Source of the DNA: Actinomycetes bacterium
Lineage (GTDB): Bacteria > Actinomycetota > Actinomycetes > Actinomycetales > Microbacteriaceae
Assembly: GCA_023451265.1 (NCBI GenBank)
Contig: JAEYAG010000047.1
Coordinates: 1 to 27,516 of the forward strand
Direction: 5' to 3'
Length of the DNA stretch: 27,516 nt
The position numbers and the translations under genes are program-made. The notes beneath the pieces are model-generated. The model searched no databases and was not told where the DNA came from. It was given only the letters and a program-made list of their open reading frames with translations. Shown here in pieces: positions 6,617 through 13,193 of the stretch (the stretch's first letter is position 1; each line of letters starts with the position of its first letter).

Positions 6617-8101
6617 ATGCCCATCCCCTTTTCCGAACAGCCCGAGCCGCCTCGCCGGCCCGTGCAGTTCGACGCGCCCGACGCGGGGATGCTGGGCGAT
6701 GCGCTCGGCCGTTCGTCCGTTGCGCCGCTCATCGATCCGCACTGGGCGGAGTTGTCTCGGCTCGTGGGACGCGCCGAGACGAATCGTGCAGAAATGTCGC
6801 GCCTGCAGGCCGAACGCGCAGAGTTGTGCGCCGAGGCGCTCGATCTGGTCGCGATGCGCGTTGCCCAACGTCAGGCGGCACGCCCGAATCGTGAGATCGG
6901 CGACACGATCCCGCTGCGTGAGGTGATGGCCGAACTCGCGGCGGCACTCCGCGTCGGTGAGCGGACGGTCTCGACCTGGCTCGGCGACGGCAGTGCGCTG
7001 GTCACGAGGTACCCGACCACGCTCGACGCGTTGCGCGAGGGACGGATCGACGAACGCCACGCGTCGGCGATCATCGACGGCGGGCGCGCGCTCGATCCGG
7101 AGCATCGGGAGGAGTACGAGCGGCTGGTCCTCGAGGTGGCGGAGCGTGACACCGCGCCCGCGACTCGTCACTTCGCCCGCGTCGTCGCAGCCCGTCTGCA
7201 ACCCGAGACCGTCGATGAGTCACACCGACGCGCGCTCGCCGAGCGACGCGTGCGCATGTTCGACCTCGACGACGGCCTGTCCCGGCTGCTCCTCGACGGC
7301 GCCACGGCCGTCATCCATGGCATCTTCGACCGGCTGACGTCCATGGGGATCGCGCAGGGGGATCTCGACGAGCCGCGCGCGGATGAGGACGCGGAGGCTG
7401 ACGAGTCGGATGAGTCGGATGAGTCGGATGAGGCCAACAAGTCGGACGAGCCAGATGAGCCCGACGAGCGGACGCTCGACCAGCGTCGTGCCGACATCAT
7501 GTGCGACCTGCTTCTTACCGGGTGCCCGGCGCTGGATGGCGACGCCGGCCTGTCCGCCGTCCGCGCGACGGTGCAGGTGACGATCCCCCTCCTGACCCTC
7601 GCGGGCCTCGACGACGAGCCCGCGCTCCTCGACGGCGAGGCACCGATCGATGCAGAGACGGCCCGCGCGCTCGCCGCCACCGCACCCTGCTGGCAGCGCA
7701 TCATGATCCATCCCGTCACGCATGAGCCGCTCCGCCTCGACACCTACCGGCCATCCAAGCGGCTGCGGCGCCTGATCGGCGCCCGGGATCAGCGATGCCG
7801 ATGGCCCGGATGCCGCCGCACAGCCCGTCGCAGCGACATCGACCACACGATCCCCTTCGAAGAGGGCGGCCCGACCTGCGCAGGGAACCTCGAAGTCCTC
7901 TGCCGCCGTCATCACACGCTGAAGCACGCATCGCCGTGGCAGGTGGTGCAGCGCGGCGGCGGATCGATCGAGTTCATCTCACCGACCGGGCGAAGATACC
8001 GAACCGATTCACCCCCGGTGCTCGCCGGCGCCGCGGGCAGACCCGCCTGGGCGCGCTACTTCGACGCACCGATGGATCCGGCCGATCACCCGGCCTTCTG
8101 A
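6617..8101 (+). CDS. DUF222 and HNH endonuclease domain protein
   Basis: Protein of 494 residues with the layout of the large actinobacterial DUF222-HNH family: an N-terminal helical DUF222 region with LGDGSALVTRYPTTLDALRE-type blocks, an acidic linker (residues about 255-280) of repeated Asp-Glu-Ser, and a C-terminal HNH nuclease module (about 390-437). The HNH module shows CRWPGC, DIDHTIPFEEGG, NLEVLCRRHH and the final LKH. Nuclease activity is the expected role, but the biological job of this often multi-copy family is not settled. The ATG at 6617 has AGGAG 4 nt upstream; an ATG at 6596 in the same frame lacks a clear ribosome binding site and adds 7 residues. The GGATGCC motif common in the chromosome occurs only once here. 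Confidence 0.85.
   Translation: MPIPFSEQPEPPRRPVQFDAPDAGMLGDALGRSSVAPLIDPHWAELSRLVGRAETNRAEMSRLQAERAELCAEALDLVAMRVAQRQAARPNREIGDTIPLREVMAELAAALRVGERTVSTWLGDGSALVTRYPTTLDALREGRIDERHASAIIDGGRALDPEHREEYERLVLEVAERDTAPATRHFARVVAARLQPETVDESHRRALAERRVRMFDLDDGLSRLLLDGATAVIHGIFDRLTSMGIAQGDLDEPRADEDAEADESDESDESDEANKSDEPDEPDERTLDQRRADIMCDLLLTGCPALDGDAGLSAVRATVQVTIPLLTLAGLDDEPALLDGEAPIDAETARALAATAPCWQRIMIHPVTHEPLRLDTYRPSKRLRRLIGARDQRCRWPGCRRTARRSDIDHTIPFEEGGPTCAGNLEVLCRRHHTLKHASPWQVVQRGGGSIEFISPTGRRYRTDSPPVLAGAAGRPAWARYFDAPMDPADHPAF
7403..7429 (+). repeat. Three perfect tandem copies of a 9-bp unit
   Basis: GAGTCGGAT is repeated three times without change, with degenerate copies on both sides, and codes for the acidic linker of the HNH protein. 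The unit is a multiple of three, so slippage would keep the frame. Confidence 0.85.
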
Positions 8102-8170
8102 CGCAGCCCTTTCGCTATCGCGCGGTTCTCACCCGCGACCCGCTGGGATCCCGTGTGGCAAATTAGGTCG

Positions 8171-9037
8171 ATGGACTTCGAGCCGTTGTCGCAAGAGGCG
8201 ATCGACGCCGCGCCCGACTGGATGCAAGCCATCCCTCTACGCGCCGACGGCTGGCGCGACGAGAACACGCGCTCGCTGCTCGCTACCGAGGCAGGCGCAC
8301 CCGTCGCCGCCGGCATCATCTGGACCTCTCGCGTCCACGGCGACCGCTACTGGTTCGAGATCGCAGTGGACCCCGCGTGCAGGATGCATGGCCACGGCCG
8401 CGCCATGTTCTCCCAACTCAGCAGTCTTCGAGCGGTTGACATCCCGTTCATGGCCCGTGGCTACGCCAACGAAGAGCGCATGACGTTCCTGCGCGCACTC
8501 GGCGCCCGCACGATTCAGATCGTCCCGCCCGCCCACATCGACGTGGCGGCGCGGAGCAGCCTCCGCCCGCATCCGGCCGTCCAGAGCGGGGCGAGCGCGG
8601 GATGGACGGATGTGCGCGCCGCCAACGCAGACGTCTACGAGTGGACACACGCGAGTTGGAGTCCCGTCGGTGAGGGATTCGCTTCAGCGTTGAACGAGGG
8701 CCTGGAGGATGATCTCGACCTCGAGGCGACGTCCGTGGCCGTCGTGAAGGGCAGAATCGTCGCCAACTGCATGGTCTACCGCGATTCGCTACCGCCTATC
8801 GTCACCGCCGAGACCACGCAGGCAGACTGCCCCGACGGTGAACGACTGGTCGAAGGATGCGTGCGCCGCTCGCTCGACGTTCTGGCGGCCCGCGGCGTGG
8901 AACGCGCCGAGTTCGACGGGCACGTGACGGATCCCCACTTCCTCCCCGTGTGGACCCGACTCGCCCCGACCGGGGACTGGTTCCACCTCGTCGAAGTCGA
9001 CGCGGCGGACTCTGCGGCCGCGACGCACCACGGGTAG
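8171..9037 (+). CDS. GNAT family N-acetyltransferase
   Basis: Protein of 288 residues with one clear GNAT acetyl-CoA site: FEIAVDPACRMHGHGRAMF (motif A; the R-x-x-G-x-G part is RMHGHG) near residue 62-80. The second half (about 180-285) repeats the fold pattern (VAVVKGRIVANCMVYRDS, then RRSLDVLAARGV) and may be a second, degenerate GNAT domain, as in other proteins of this length. Substrate unknown. The ATG at 8171 is preferred over an in-frame upstream start at 8153 because homologous-type N-termini begin near MDFEPL; only a weak AGG precedes it. It follows the HNH gene by 69 bp on the same strand and may be cotranscribed. Confidence 0.75.
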   Translation: MDFEPLSQEAIDAAPDWMQAIPLRADGWRDENTRSLLATEAGAPVAAGIIWTSRVHGDRYWFEIAVDPACRMHGHGRAMFSQLSSLRAVDIPFMARGYANEERMTFLRALGARTIQIVPPAHIDVAARSSLRPHPAVQSGASAGWTDVRAANADVYEWTHASWSPVGEGFASALNEGLEDDLDLEATSVAVVKGRIVANCMVYRDSLPPIVTAETTQADCPDGERLVEGCVRRSLDVLAARGVERAEFDGHVTDPHFLPVWTRLAPTGDWFHLVEVDAADSAAATHHG

Positions 9038-9051
9038 ATCGGCGATCCTGA

Positions 9052-9070
9052 CTGACTCCAGTTTCGACAT
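9052..9070 (+). repeat. 19-bp copy of the yajQ 5' end (left copy)
   Basis: CTGACTCCAGTTTCGACAT is identical to 11027-11045, which encodes residues 2-8 of YajQ. The reading that would match YajQ (D-S-S-F-D-I) runs into a TAG soon after. It also overlaps the hairpin AGTTTC-GACATT-GAAACT (9060-9077). Confidence 0.8.
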
Positions 9071-9077
9071 TGAAACT
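9060..9077. terminator. Hairpin just past the methyltransferase stop
   Basis: AGTTTC and GAAACT form a 6-bp stem with a 6-base loop directly downstream of the minus-strand methyltransferase stop and 23 bp after the GNAT stop. It could act between these convergent genes, but the stem is short and AT-rich. Confidence 0.3.
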
Positions 9078-9079
9078 CT

Positions 9080-9832
9080 CTAGCTGTCGACCGGCCGAAG
9101 CTTGAAGACGAAGATGCCCAAATACCTGTTCATCCAATCTCGCTTGTGCGGAAACCGTCGTCCTTCATCGTCCGAGATGTACGGTTCGGCGGCGCGCTCG
9201 ACGCGGAGGCCAGCCTCACTGAACTGGTTCAGAAGATCAGCGACCGTGTAATTCCTGTGCGTGAGGGTGACTTCGTCGTTCCAACCGCTCGCGTATGAGT
9301 AGTTCCCCGAGGCGTAGTACTCCTCTCCCAGGGAGCTGCCGTTCGCCTCGGCCCGCTCAACCGCGAAGCGCACTGGGTTGGTCCTACTCAGCACGATGAA
9401 TCCATCCTCCGTCAGCATCTGTCGCGCTGCGACAAGAGTGGCGACCGGATCGGCTGCGTATCCGAACGACTGCAGGAAGAGAATGCGGTCGAATGCTCGT
9501 TCTCGAATCGCGGCGATGGCGTTGAGGTCGGACAGATCACCCTGCACGAACTTCACGTCGCTGGGAGAGTTCACGAAGTCCGCTGCAAGATCGACACCGA
9601 TGCATGCCCTCGCGCCATCGTTGGCGAGCTCAACGAGTTTCTCTCCATTTCCGCACCCCACGTCGAGGATCGACATGCCCGTCACGTCTCCGAGAAGCTC
9701 CCTCTGCGCGGGCCACTCCACGAGGCGATCGAGGGAGTCCTCCCGCGCGCGGGCACGCTCGTAATCGCGCGAGAGACGCTGCCACGGTCGGCCGGATTCT
9801 CGAACGTCTCCGCTGGCTGATTCCTCAGTCAT
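9080..9832 (-). CDS. Class I SAM-dependent methyltransferase
   Basis: Protein of 250 residues. The SAM-binding core is clear: motif I ILDVGCGNGEK (about 55-65), the acidic residue after beta-2 in CIGVDLAAD, and FVQGDLSDL for the third strand, followed by ERAFDRILFLQSFGY. The substrate is not predictable; small-molecule methyltransferases of this size have this layout. The ATG at 9832 is chosen because the 17 codons above it (up to 9883) are not conserved in type and overlap non-coding-looking DNA. GC is lower than in the neighbouring chromosome and GGATGCC is absent, which suggests acquired DNA. It is convergent with the GNAT gene and divergent from the esterase. Confidence 0.8.
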   Translation of the reverse strand: MTEESASGDVRESGRPWQRLSRDYERARAREDSLDRLVEWPAQRELLGDVTGMSILDVGCGNGEKLVELANDGARACIGVDLAADFVNSPSDVKFVQGDLSDLNAIAAIRERAFDRILFLQSFGYAADPVATLVAARQMLTEDGFIVLSRTNPVRFAVERAEANGSSLGEEYYASGNYSYASGWNDEVTLTHRNYTVADLLNQFSEAGLRVERAAEPYISDDEGRRFPHKRDWMNRYLGIFVFKLRPVDS

Positions 9833-10152
9833 ATTCAGTCCAGTTCTTGCCCCCACGCGGTCAGGGCAGGTGTGTCGCTGCACACGTCAACTGCCCACCG
9901 ACGCGTTGCATCCTCGTCCACATTGCCGCCATCGTCAACGGTCGCGAACCTTCATTGAGGGCGGCGGCGAGATATCGCGAAGCGGCACCGGGGCATGACG
10001 GGCGTTCAAATCCCGGCTGCGGCGCAATCGCGCTCAGCGCGCGACCGGCGGCGGATGTCCGGCGCGAGGATCTTTGACGACATGTTCTCCGTCCTAGCAG
10101 ATCGGCCACCGAGGAAGAGAGGCGCCCTTCCGGCGACCGTTACCGTGTAAGC
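9833..10152. other. 320-bp gap between methyltransferase and esterase genes
   Basis: No convincing gene was found. The stretch contains the methyltransferase upstream region and the esterase -10 box at its right end. A TTCAAATCC string at about 10003-10015 resembles a tRNA T loop, but no stems form around it. Confidence 0.5.
10141..10146 (+). promoter_or_regulatory. -10 box, leaderless promoter of the esterase gene
   Basis: TACCGT, 6 nt (GTAAGC), then GTG at 10153, the same geometry as at many other genes in the window. Confidence 0.5.
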
Positions 10153-10989
10153 GTGGTCACCGAGGTCCCCTTCACGGCGTTGCCCCTCTCTCAAGAAGAC
10201 GTCGTCTATGCATACGGCCCGGATTCCGTTCCTCACGACGCTGTCGCTCGCGGCAACACCGTCAGCTTCGTTCACGAGAGTCGGATCTTCCCCGGCACGA
10301 CTCGACGCGTCTGGGTGCACCGCTCGGCATCCCACGACCCGGCGGTCGCGAGCGCGGTGATGTTCTTCAATGACGGCTGGTGGTATCTCGACCCGAGCGC
10401 CGCCGTACGCGGTGCGGAGGTACTCGACAATCTCTCCGCACGAGGCGCCATCCCACAACTCATCGGTGTCTTCGTCGATCCCGGGGTTGTCGGCGAAGGG
10501 GACCGTGGGGTGAAGCAGCGGAATGCCGAGTACGACGCATTCGACGATCGCTACGCGTCGCTCCTCGTCGACGAGATCCTGCCCCGCCTCGCAGCCACCG
10601 ATGCGATCTCTCCCAGGCCGGCCGATCGGGGAATCTGTGGGGGCAGCAGCGGCGGCAATGCGGCGTTGACTGCCGCCTGGATGCGCCCTGAAGCTCTGGG
10701 TCGAGTCATCACGTTCAATGCGAGCTTCGCTCAGATGCCAGGCGGCAATCCCTATCCGCGCCTGCTGGAAAGCAGCGCGCGACGGAGCACGCGAGTCTTC
10801 GTGCACGCTGCCCACCGGGACATCGGATGGAACGAAGCCGAAGACAACTGGTTCGCCGAGAACCTCGAGACGGCAGCAGCGCTGGCACGCGCGGGGTGGG
10901 ATATGCGACTTGTCGTCGGCGACGGCGGTCACGATCCCCGCCACGGCGGAGTGCTTCTGCCAGACGCGATGCGGTGGCTCTGGTCATGA
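10153..10989 (+). CDS. Alpha/beta-hydrolase of the enterochelin esterase / esterase D type
   Basis: Protein of 278 residues without a signal peptide. It fits the PF00756-type esterase layout: VMFFNDGWWYLDP near the N-terminal third (oxyanion region), RNAEYDAFDDRY before the helical insert, the nucleophile elbow GGSSGGNAAL (about 159-168), and a late His in GDGGHDPRHGG. Enterochelin esterases share these features, but no siderophore genes lie nearby, so the substrate is open. The start is GTG, set by the leaderless promoter box. It runs toward yajQ, which follows after 33 bp with its own promoter box. Confidence 0.75.
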   Translation: MVTEVPFTALPLSQEDVVYAYGPDSVPHDAVARGNTVSFVHESRIFPGTTRRVWVHRSASHDPAVASAVMFFNDGWWYLDPSAAVRGAEVLDNLSARGAIPQLIGVFVDPGVVGEGDRGVKQRNAEYDAFDDRYASLLVDEILPRLAATDAISPRPADRGICGGSSGGNAALTAAWMRPEALGRVITFNASFAQMPGGNPYPRLLESSARRSTRVFVHAAHRDIGWNEAEDNWFAENLETAAALARAGWDMRLVVGDGGHDPRHGGVLLPDAMRWLWS

Positions 10990-11009
10990 TCGGCGGGTCC
11001 GGTCGTGGC

Positions 11010-11015
11010 TAGGCT
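11010..11015 (+). promoter_or_regulatory. -10 box, leaderless promoter of yajQ
   Basis: TAGGCT, 7 nt (GGGCATC), then ATG at 11023. Confidence 0.6.
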
Positions 11016-11022
11016 GGGCATC

Positions 11023-11511
11023 ATGGCTGACTCCAGTTTCGACATCGTCTCCAAGATCGATCGCCAGGAGGCGGACAACGCTCTCAACCAAGCCCGCAAG
11101 GAGGTCGAGCAGCGCTACGACTTCAAGGGCACGGATGCCTCGATCGAATGGTCGGGCGAGGCGATCCTCATCAAGGCGAACAGCGAAGAGCGCGCGAAGG
11201 CGATCCTCGATGTCTTCCAGTCGAAGCTCATCAAGCGCGGCATCTCGCTGAAGTCGCTCGAGTCGGGCGAGCCGCAGGCATCCGGCAAGGAGTACCGGAT
11301 CACCTCCACCCTCAAAGAGGGGATCTCGTCGGAGAACGCGAAGAAGATCGGCAAGATCATCCGCGACGAGGGACCCAAGTCGGTGAAGTCGCAGATCCAG
11401 GGCGACGAGCTGCGAGTGCAGTCGAAGTCGCGTGACGACCTGCAGGAGGTGCAGCGCCTCCTCAAGGCCGCCGACCTCGACGTCGATCTCCAGTTCGTCA
11501 ACTACCGGTAG
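11023..11511 (+). CDS. yajQ: YajQ family (DUF520) nucleotide/cyclic-di-GMP-binding protein
   Basis: Protein of 162 residues, the usual family length. It starts MADSSFDIVSKIDRQEADNA, continues with RYDFKGTDASIEW (about 28-40) and ends LQFVNYR, all family hallmarks. YajQ proteins have two ferredoxin-like domains and bind nucleotides; a cyclic-di-GMP effector role is described in some proteobacteria, while the role in actinobacteria is unclear. The ATG at 11023 follows a leaderless -10 box; an upstream GTG in frame (11005) is inside the promoter. The last codon and stop (CGG TAG) differ from the apparent native end (CGC TGA), now displaced to 13933-13939: the 3' end is the left attachment site of a decayed element. 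GGATGCC-type heptamers occur twice, as in chromosomal genes. Confidence 0.92.
   Translation: MADSSFDIVSKIDRQEADNALNQARKEVEQRYDFKGTDASIEWSGEAILIKANSEERAKAILDVFQSKLIKRGISLKSLESGEPQASGKEYRITSTLKEGISSENAKKIGKIIRDEGPKSVKSQIQGDELRVQSKSRDDLQEVQRLLKAADLDVDLQFVNYR
11027..11045 (+). repeat. 19-bp direct repeat, right copy (inside yajQ)
   Basis: CTGACTCCAGTTTCGACAT, yajQ codons 2-8, identical to 9052-9070. The two copies flank the methyltransferase and esterase genes. Confidence 0.8.
11494..11507 (+). repeat. attL-like core
   Basis: TTCGTCAACTACCG, identical to 13922-13935. It covers the codons F-V-N-Y and part of the final Arg of YajQ; the element supplies the next bases, GTAG, completing Arg and a stop. 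Confidence 0.75.
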
Positions 11512-11513
11512 AG

Positions 11514-11759
11514 CTAGCTTCTGACCACGGGTTTCTTATCCCCAGTCCGCCGAGAGTCCGCAGAACCCGAGACCCACGCCATGAACGTCGCCGTTGCGGT
11601 GCGCTTCTTGTCCTCGGCGGACGGCCACAGGTGGCTGTACGTGTTCAGCGTGATCGAGGGTTGAGTGTGCCCGAGGGCGCGCAGCACCGTGACAACGTCG
11701 CAGCCCGACGCGATCAGATTCGACGCGAGCGTGTGCCGCAGCGTGTGGAGCGTTACCTC
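11514..11759 (-). pseudogene. C-terminal remnant of a tyrosine recombinase (integrase)
   Basis: The minus strand reads EVTLHTLRHTLASNL, then VVTVLRALGHTQPSIT, LNTYSHLW and a short basic tail ending in a TAG at 11514-11516. These are the C-terminal catalytic residues of phage-type tyrosine recombinases: His-x-x-Arg (LRH), His in LGH, and the nucleophile Tyr in NTYSHL. There is no start codon in the frame, and upstream the similarity stops after about 82 codons, so the N-terminal arm and the first catalytic Arg are gone. Another frame just upstream reads ELLPLLKCP and may be a shifted piece. Its stop is 3 bp from the yajQ stop, as expected for an integrase next to its own attachment site. Confidence 0.85.
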
Positions 11760-11835
11760 TGAGGGGGCACTTGAGCAGCGGGAGCAGCTCGGCGGGCGCT
11801 CGACGCGGCGGGCATGTGATGTCGGTGGTCGACGT

Positions 11836-11841
11836 TAGGGT
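11836..11841 (+). promoter_or_regulatory. -10 box, leaderless promoter of element gene 1
   Basis: TAGGGT, 6 nt (GCGGGT), then ATG at 11848. Confidence 0.5.
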
Positions 11842-11847
11842 GCGGGT

Positions 11848-12327
11848 ATGAGCGACTTCGAGTGGACCGACGAGGACACCGCGGCCGCGATCACCGAAGC
11901 CCTACCCGATTCGCATCCCTCCCGGTTCGTCGATGTCATCCGATGCGGTGCGCAGCTGAATGATCCGCGTTGGACCTTGATGGCACCGTTCTTCGTGACG
12001 CCGGAGTCGAACCTCTCGTGGGGGGACGACTTTGGCGTCCTCACGAAGTACATGCAGGGTGACTTCCTCATCAGCACGACGCCGATGTGGGCGATCGGCG
12101 CCCCTGACATCGCCTACGTGCGGTTCGTCGCTCCCGGCGGCCCCTGGATCGTGCCGGACCTTACCAAGGTCGACCCTGTCGGTGTTGCGACGCTGGTGTG
12201 GCGAGATGACCTCGACGCGCCATACGGCGACACCTACTGGCGGTTGCATGGAGTCGGTGACGCTGTGCCTCCGGAGTTCGCGCCCCGGTCGCCGGCGCCG
12301 GTGGACCCTCGACCCCTAATCCGGTAG
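11848..12327 (+). CDS. Hypothetical protein of the yajQ element, 159 residues
   Basis: I do not recognise a family. The protein is soluble-looking and acidic at its N-terminus (MSDFEWTDEDTAAAITEAL), Trp-rich in the middle, and ends in a Pro-rich tail (APRSPAPVDPRPLIR). No signal peptide, membrane segment, cysteine pair or catalytic motif is seen. The ATG is supported by the leaderless promoter box. It is followed by a GC-rich hairpin and a second unknown gene in the same direction. Codon use is less GC-extreme than in the flanking genes, in line with transfer. It is intact, while the integrase of the element is not. Confidence 0.65.
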   Translation: MSDFEWTDEDTAAAITEALPDSHPSRFVDVIRCGAQLNDPRWTLMAPFFVTPESNLSWGDDFGVLTKYMQGDFLISTTPMWAIGAPDIAYVRFVAPGGPWIVPDLTKVDPVGVATLVWRDDLDAPYGDTYWRLHGVGDAVPPEFAPRSPAPVDPRPLIR

Positions 12328-12338
12328 TTCCCACGCCA

Positions 12339-12359
12339 CGCGGCCCCAGACGGGCCGCG
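12339..12359 (+). terminator. Hairpin after element gene 1
   Basis: CGCGGCCC and GGGCCGCG form a perfect 8-bp stem with loop CAGAC, 11 nt past the stop. No T-tract follows, as is common in high-GC actinobacteria. Confidence 0.55.
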
Positions 12360-12382
12360 CAGCGCATGTCTGGTAGCGCCGC

Positions 12383-12388
12383 TATCTT
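12383..12388 (+). promoter_or_regulatory. -10 box, leaderless promoter of element gene 2
   Basis: TATCTT, 7 nt (GATCGGC), then ATG at 12396. It favours this start over the upstream ATG at 12366. Confidence 0.45.
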
Positions 12389-12395
12389 GATCGGC

Positions 12396-12869
12396 ATGGA
12401 CTCTGGTCTCGCCGTCATTCTCGGCGCCGTCATCGCTCTTGCTGGCTCGTCTCTGATCCCGTGGTGGCGTGAATCGAGAGAAGCCCACCGCGCCCGTGTT
12501 GAACGGCGGGTACAAGAGCGAGATGACGCGCTCGTCGAGCTTCTCGCGAAGAACGCCTACTTCGGCATGGCGACGACGCTCAGCGAGACCAACACGGTGT
12601 CAGCGGCGTTTGAGGCGCGTTCGCGAGCTGCAACCCGGCTGCTCTTGCTGTCGGACGATGTTGCGGAACGTCGAGCGCTCGCCGATGTCCTCAACAGCTC
12701 GCTGCCTCTGAGTGGGAAAGGTAGCGAGCGCGGCGCAGTGGGCATCGCTATCGCAGCACTCCAAGACGTGCTGATCCGATGGTCCGCCGGAGCGATCCCG
12801 ACCGCGGAGCTCTCCACCGCCTACGACAAGCTTGTCGCACGTGATCCCTCGCCGAAGAAAAGCGGCTGA
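12396..12869 (+). CDS. Hypothetical protein of the yajQ element, one N-terminal membrane segment
   Basis: Protein of 157 residues. The first 22 or so (LAVILGAVIALAGSSLIPWW) form one hydrophobic segment. Next comes a highly charged helix rich in Arg and Glu (RESREAHRARVERRVQERDD) that should form a coiled coil facing the cytoplasm. The rest is helical and polar. Small phage- or island-borne membrane-anchored coiled-coil proteins of this build are common and mostly uncharacterised; no specific role is claimed. The start at 12396 is chosen from the promoter box and because it places the hydrophobic segment at the N-terminus. Confidence 0.65.
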   Translation: MDSGLAVILGAVIALAGSSLIPWWRESREAHRARVERRVQERDDALVELLAKNAYFGMATTLSETNTVSAAFEARSRAATRLLLLSDDVAERRALADVLNSSLPLSGKGSERGAVGIAIAALQDVLIRWSAGAIPTAELSTAYDKLVARDPSPKKSG

Positions 12870-12902
12870 TCTCGGGTGAACACCCATGCCACGGTGGGAC
12901 TC

Positions 12903-13193
12903 ATGGCACTCACCGAGAAGCTGTTTACCGAACTGGTCGACGCGATCGCCTCCCGCACTGCGGAGAAGATCCTCGCGGCACTCTCCACGCGAGAGAGTCG
13001 CGCGGAAAGCGCGCGCGAGCCGATCCTCCTTCGCACCGAGGACGCGGTGACATTCCTTGGCCTGTCGACGCAGACGCTGAGGAACTGGCGCTCAATGGGG
13101 CAGGGCCCACAGGCGGTCACGAGAGGCTCGCTGGTCCGCTACCGCCACGTCGACCTCGAGGAGTGGGCGGAAGCCGAGTTCACGCCGCGCTAG
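12903..13193 (+). CDS. Small helix-turn-helix protein, excisionase-like
   Basis: Protein of 96 residues. The C-terminal half (about 45-90) is a MerR/excisionase-type winged helix: LLRTEDAVTFLGLSTQTLRN, then WRSMGQGPQAV and VRYRHVDLEEW. This is the pattern of helix-turn-helix domain 17 proteins that serve as excisionases or small regulators in integrative elements. The N-terminal 40 residues are a charged helix. The ATG at 12903 has GGTGGGA upstream; a GTG at 12876 in frame is possible. Its stop codon overlaps the stop of the convergent pseudogene in the 4-bp palindrome CTAG (13190-13193). Likely partner of the lost integrase. Confidence 0.75.
   Translation: MALTEKLFTELVDAIASRTAEKILAALSTRESRAESAREPILLRTEDAVTFLGLSTQTLRNWRSMGQGPQAVTRGSLVRYRHVDLEEWAEAEFTPR

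Noticed and set aside
7301..7500. Acidic linker of the HNH protein as an intein or inserted domain
   Set aside because: It is a simple Asp/Glu/Ser repeat with no splicing motifs and is common in this family.
9990..10025. A tRNA-like 3' end (TTCAAATCCCGG then TGCGGCGCA) that might be an attachment-site scar
   Set aside because: The T stem does not pair around the loop and no acceptor partner is present; it looks like chance similarity.
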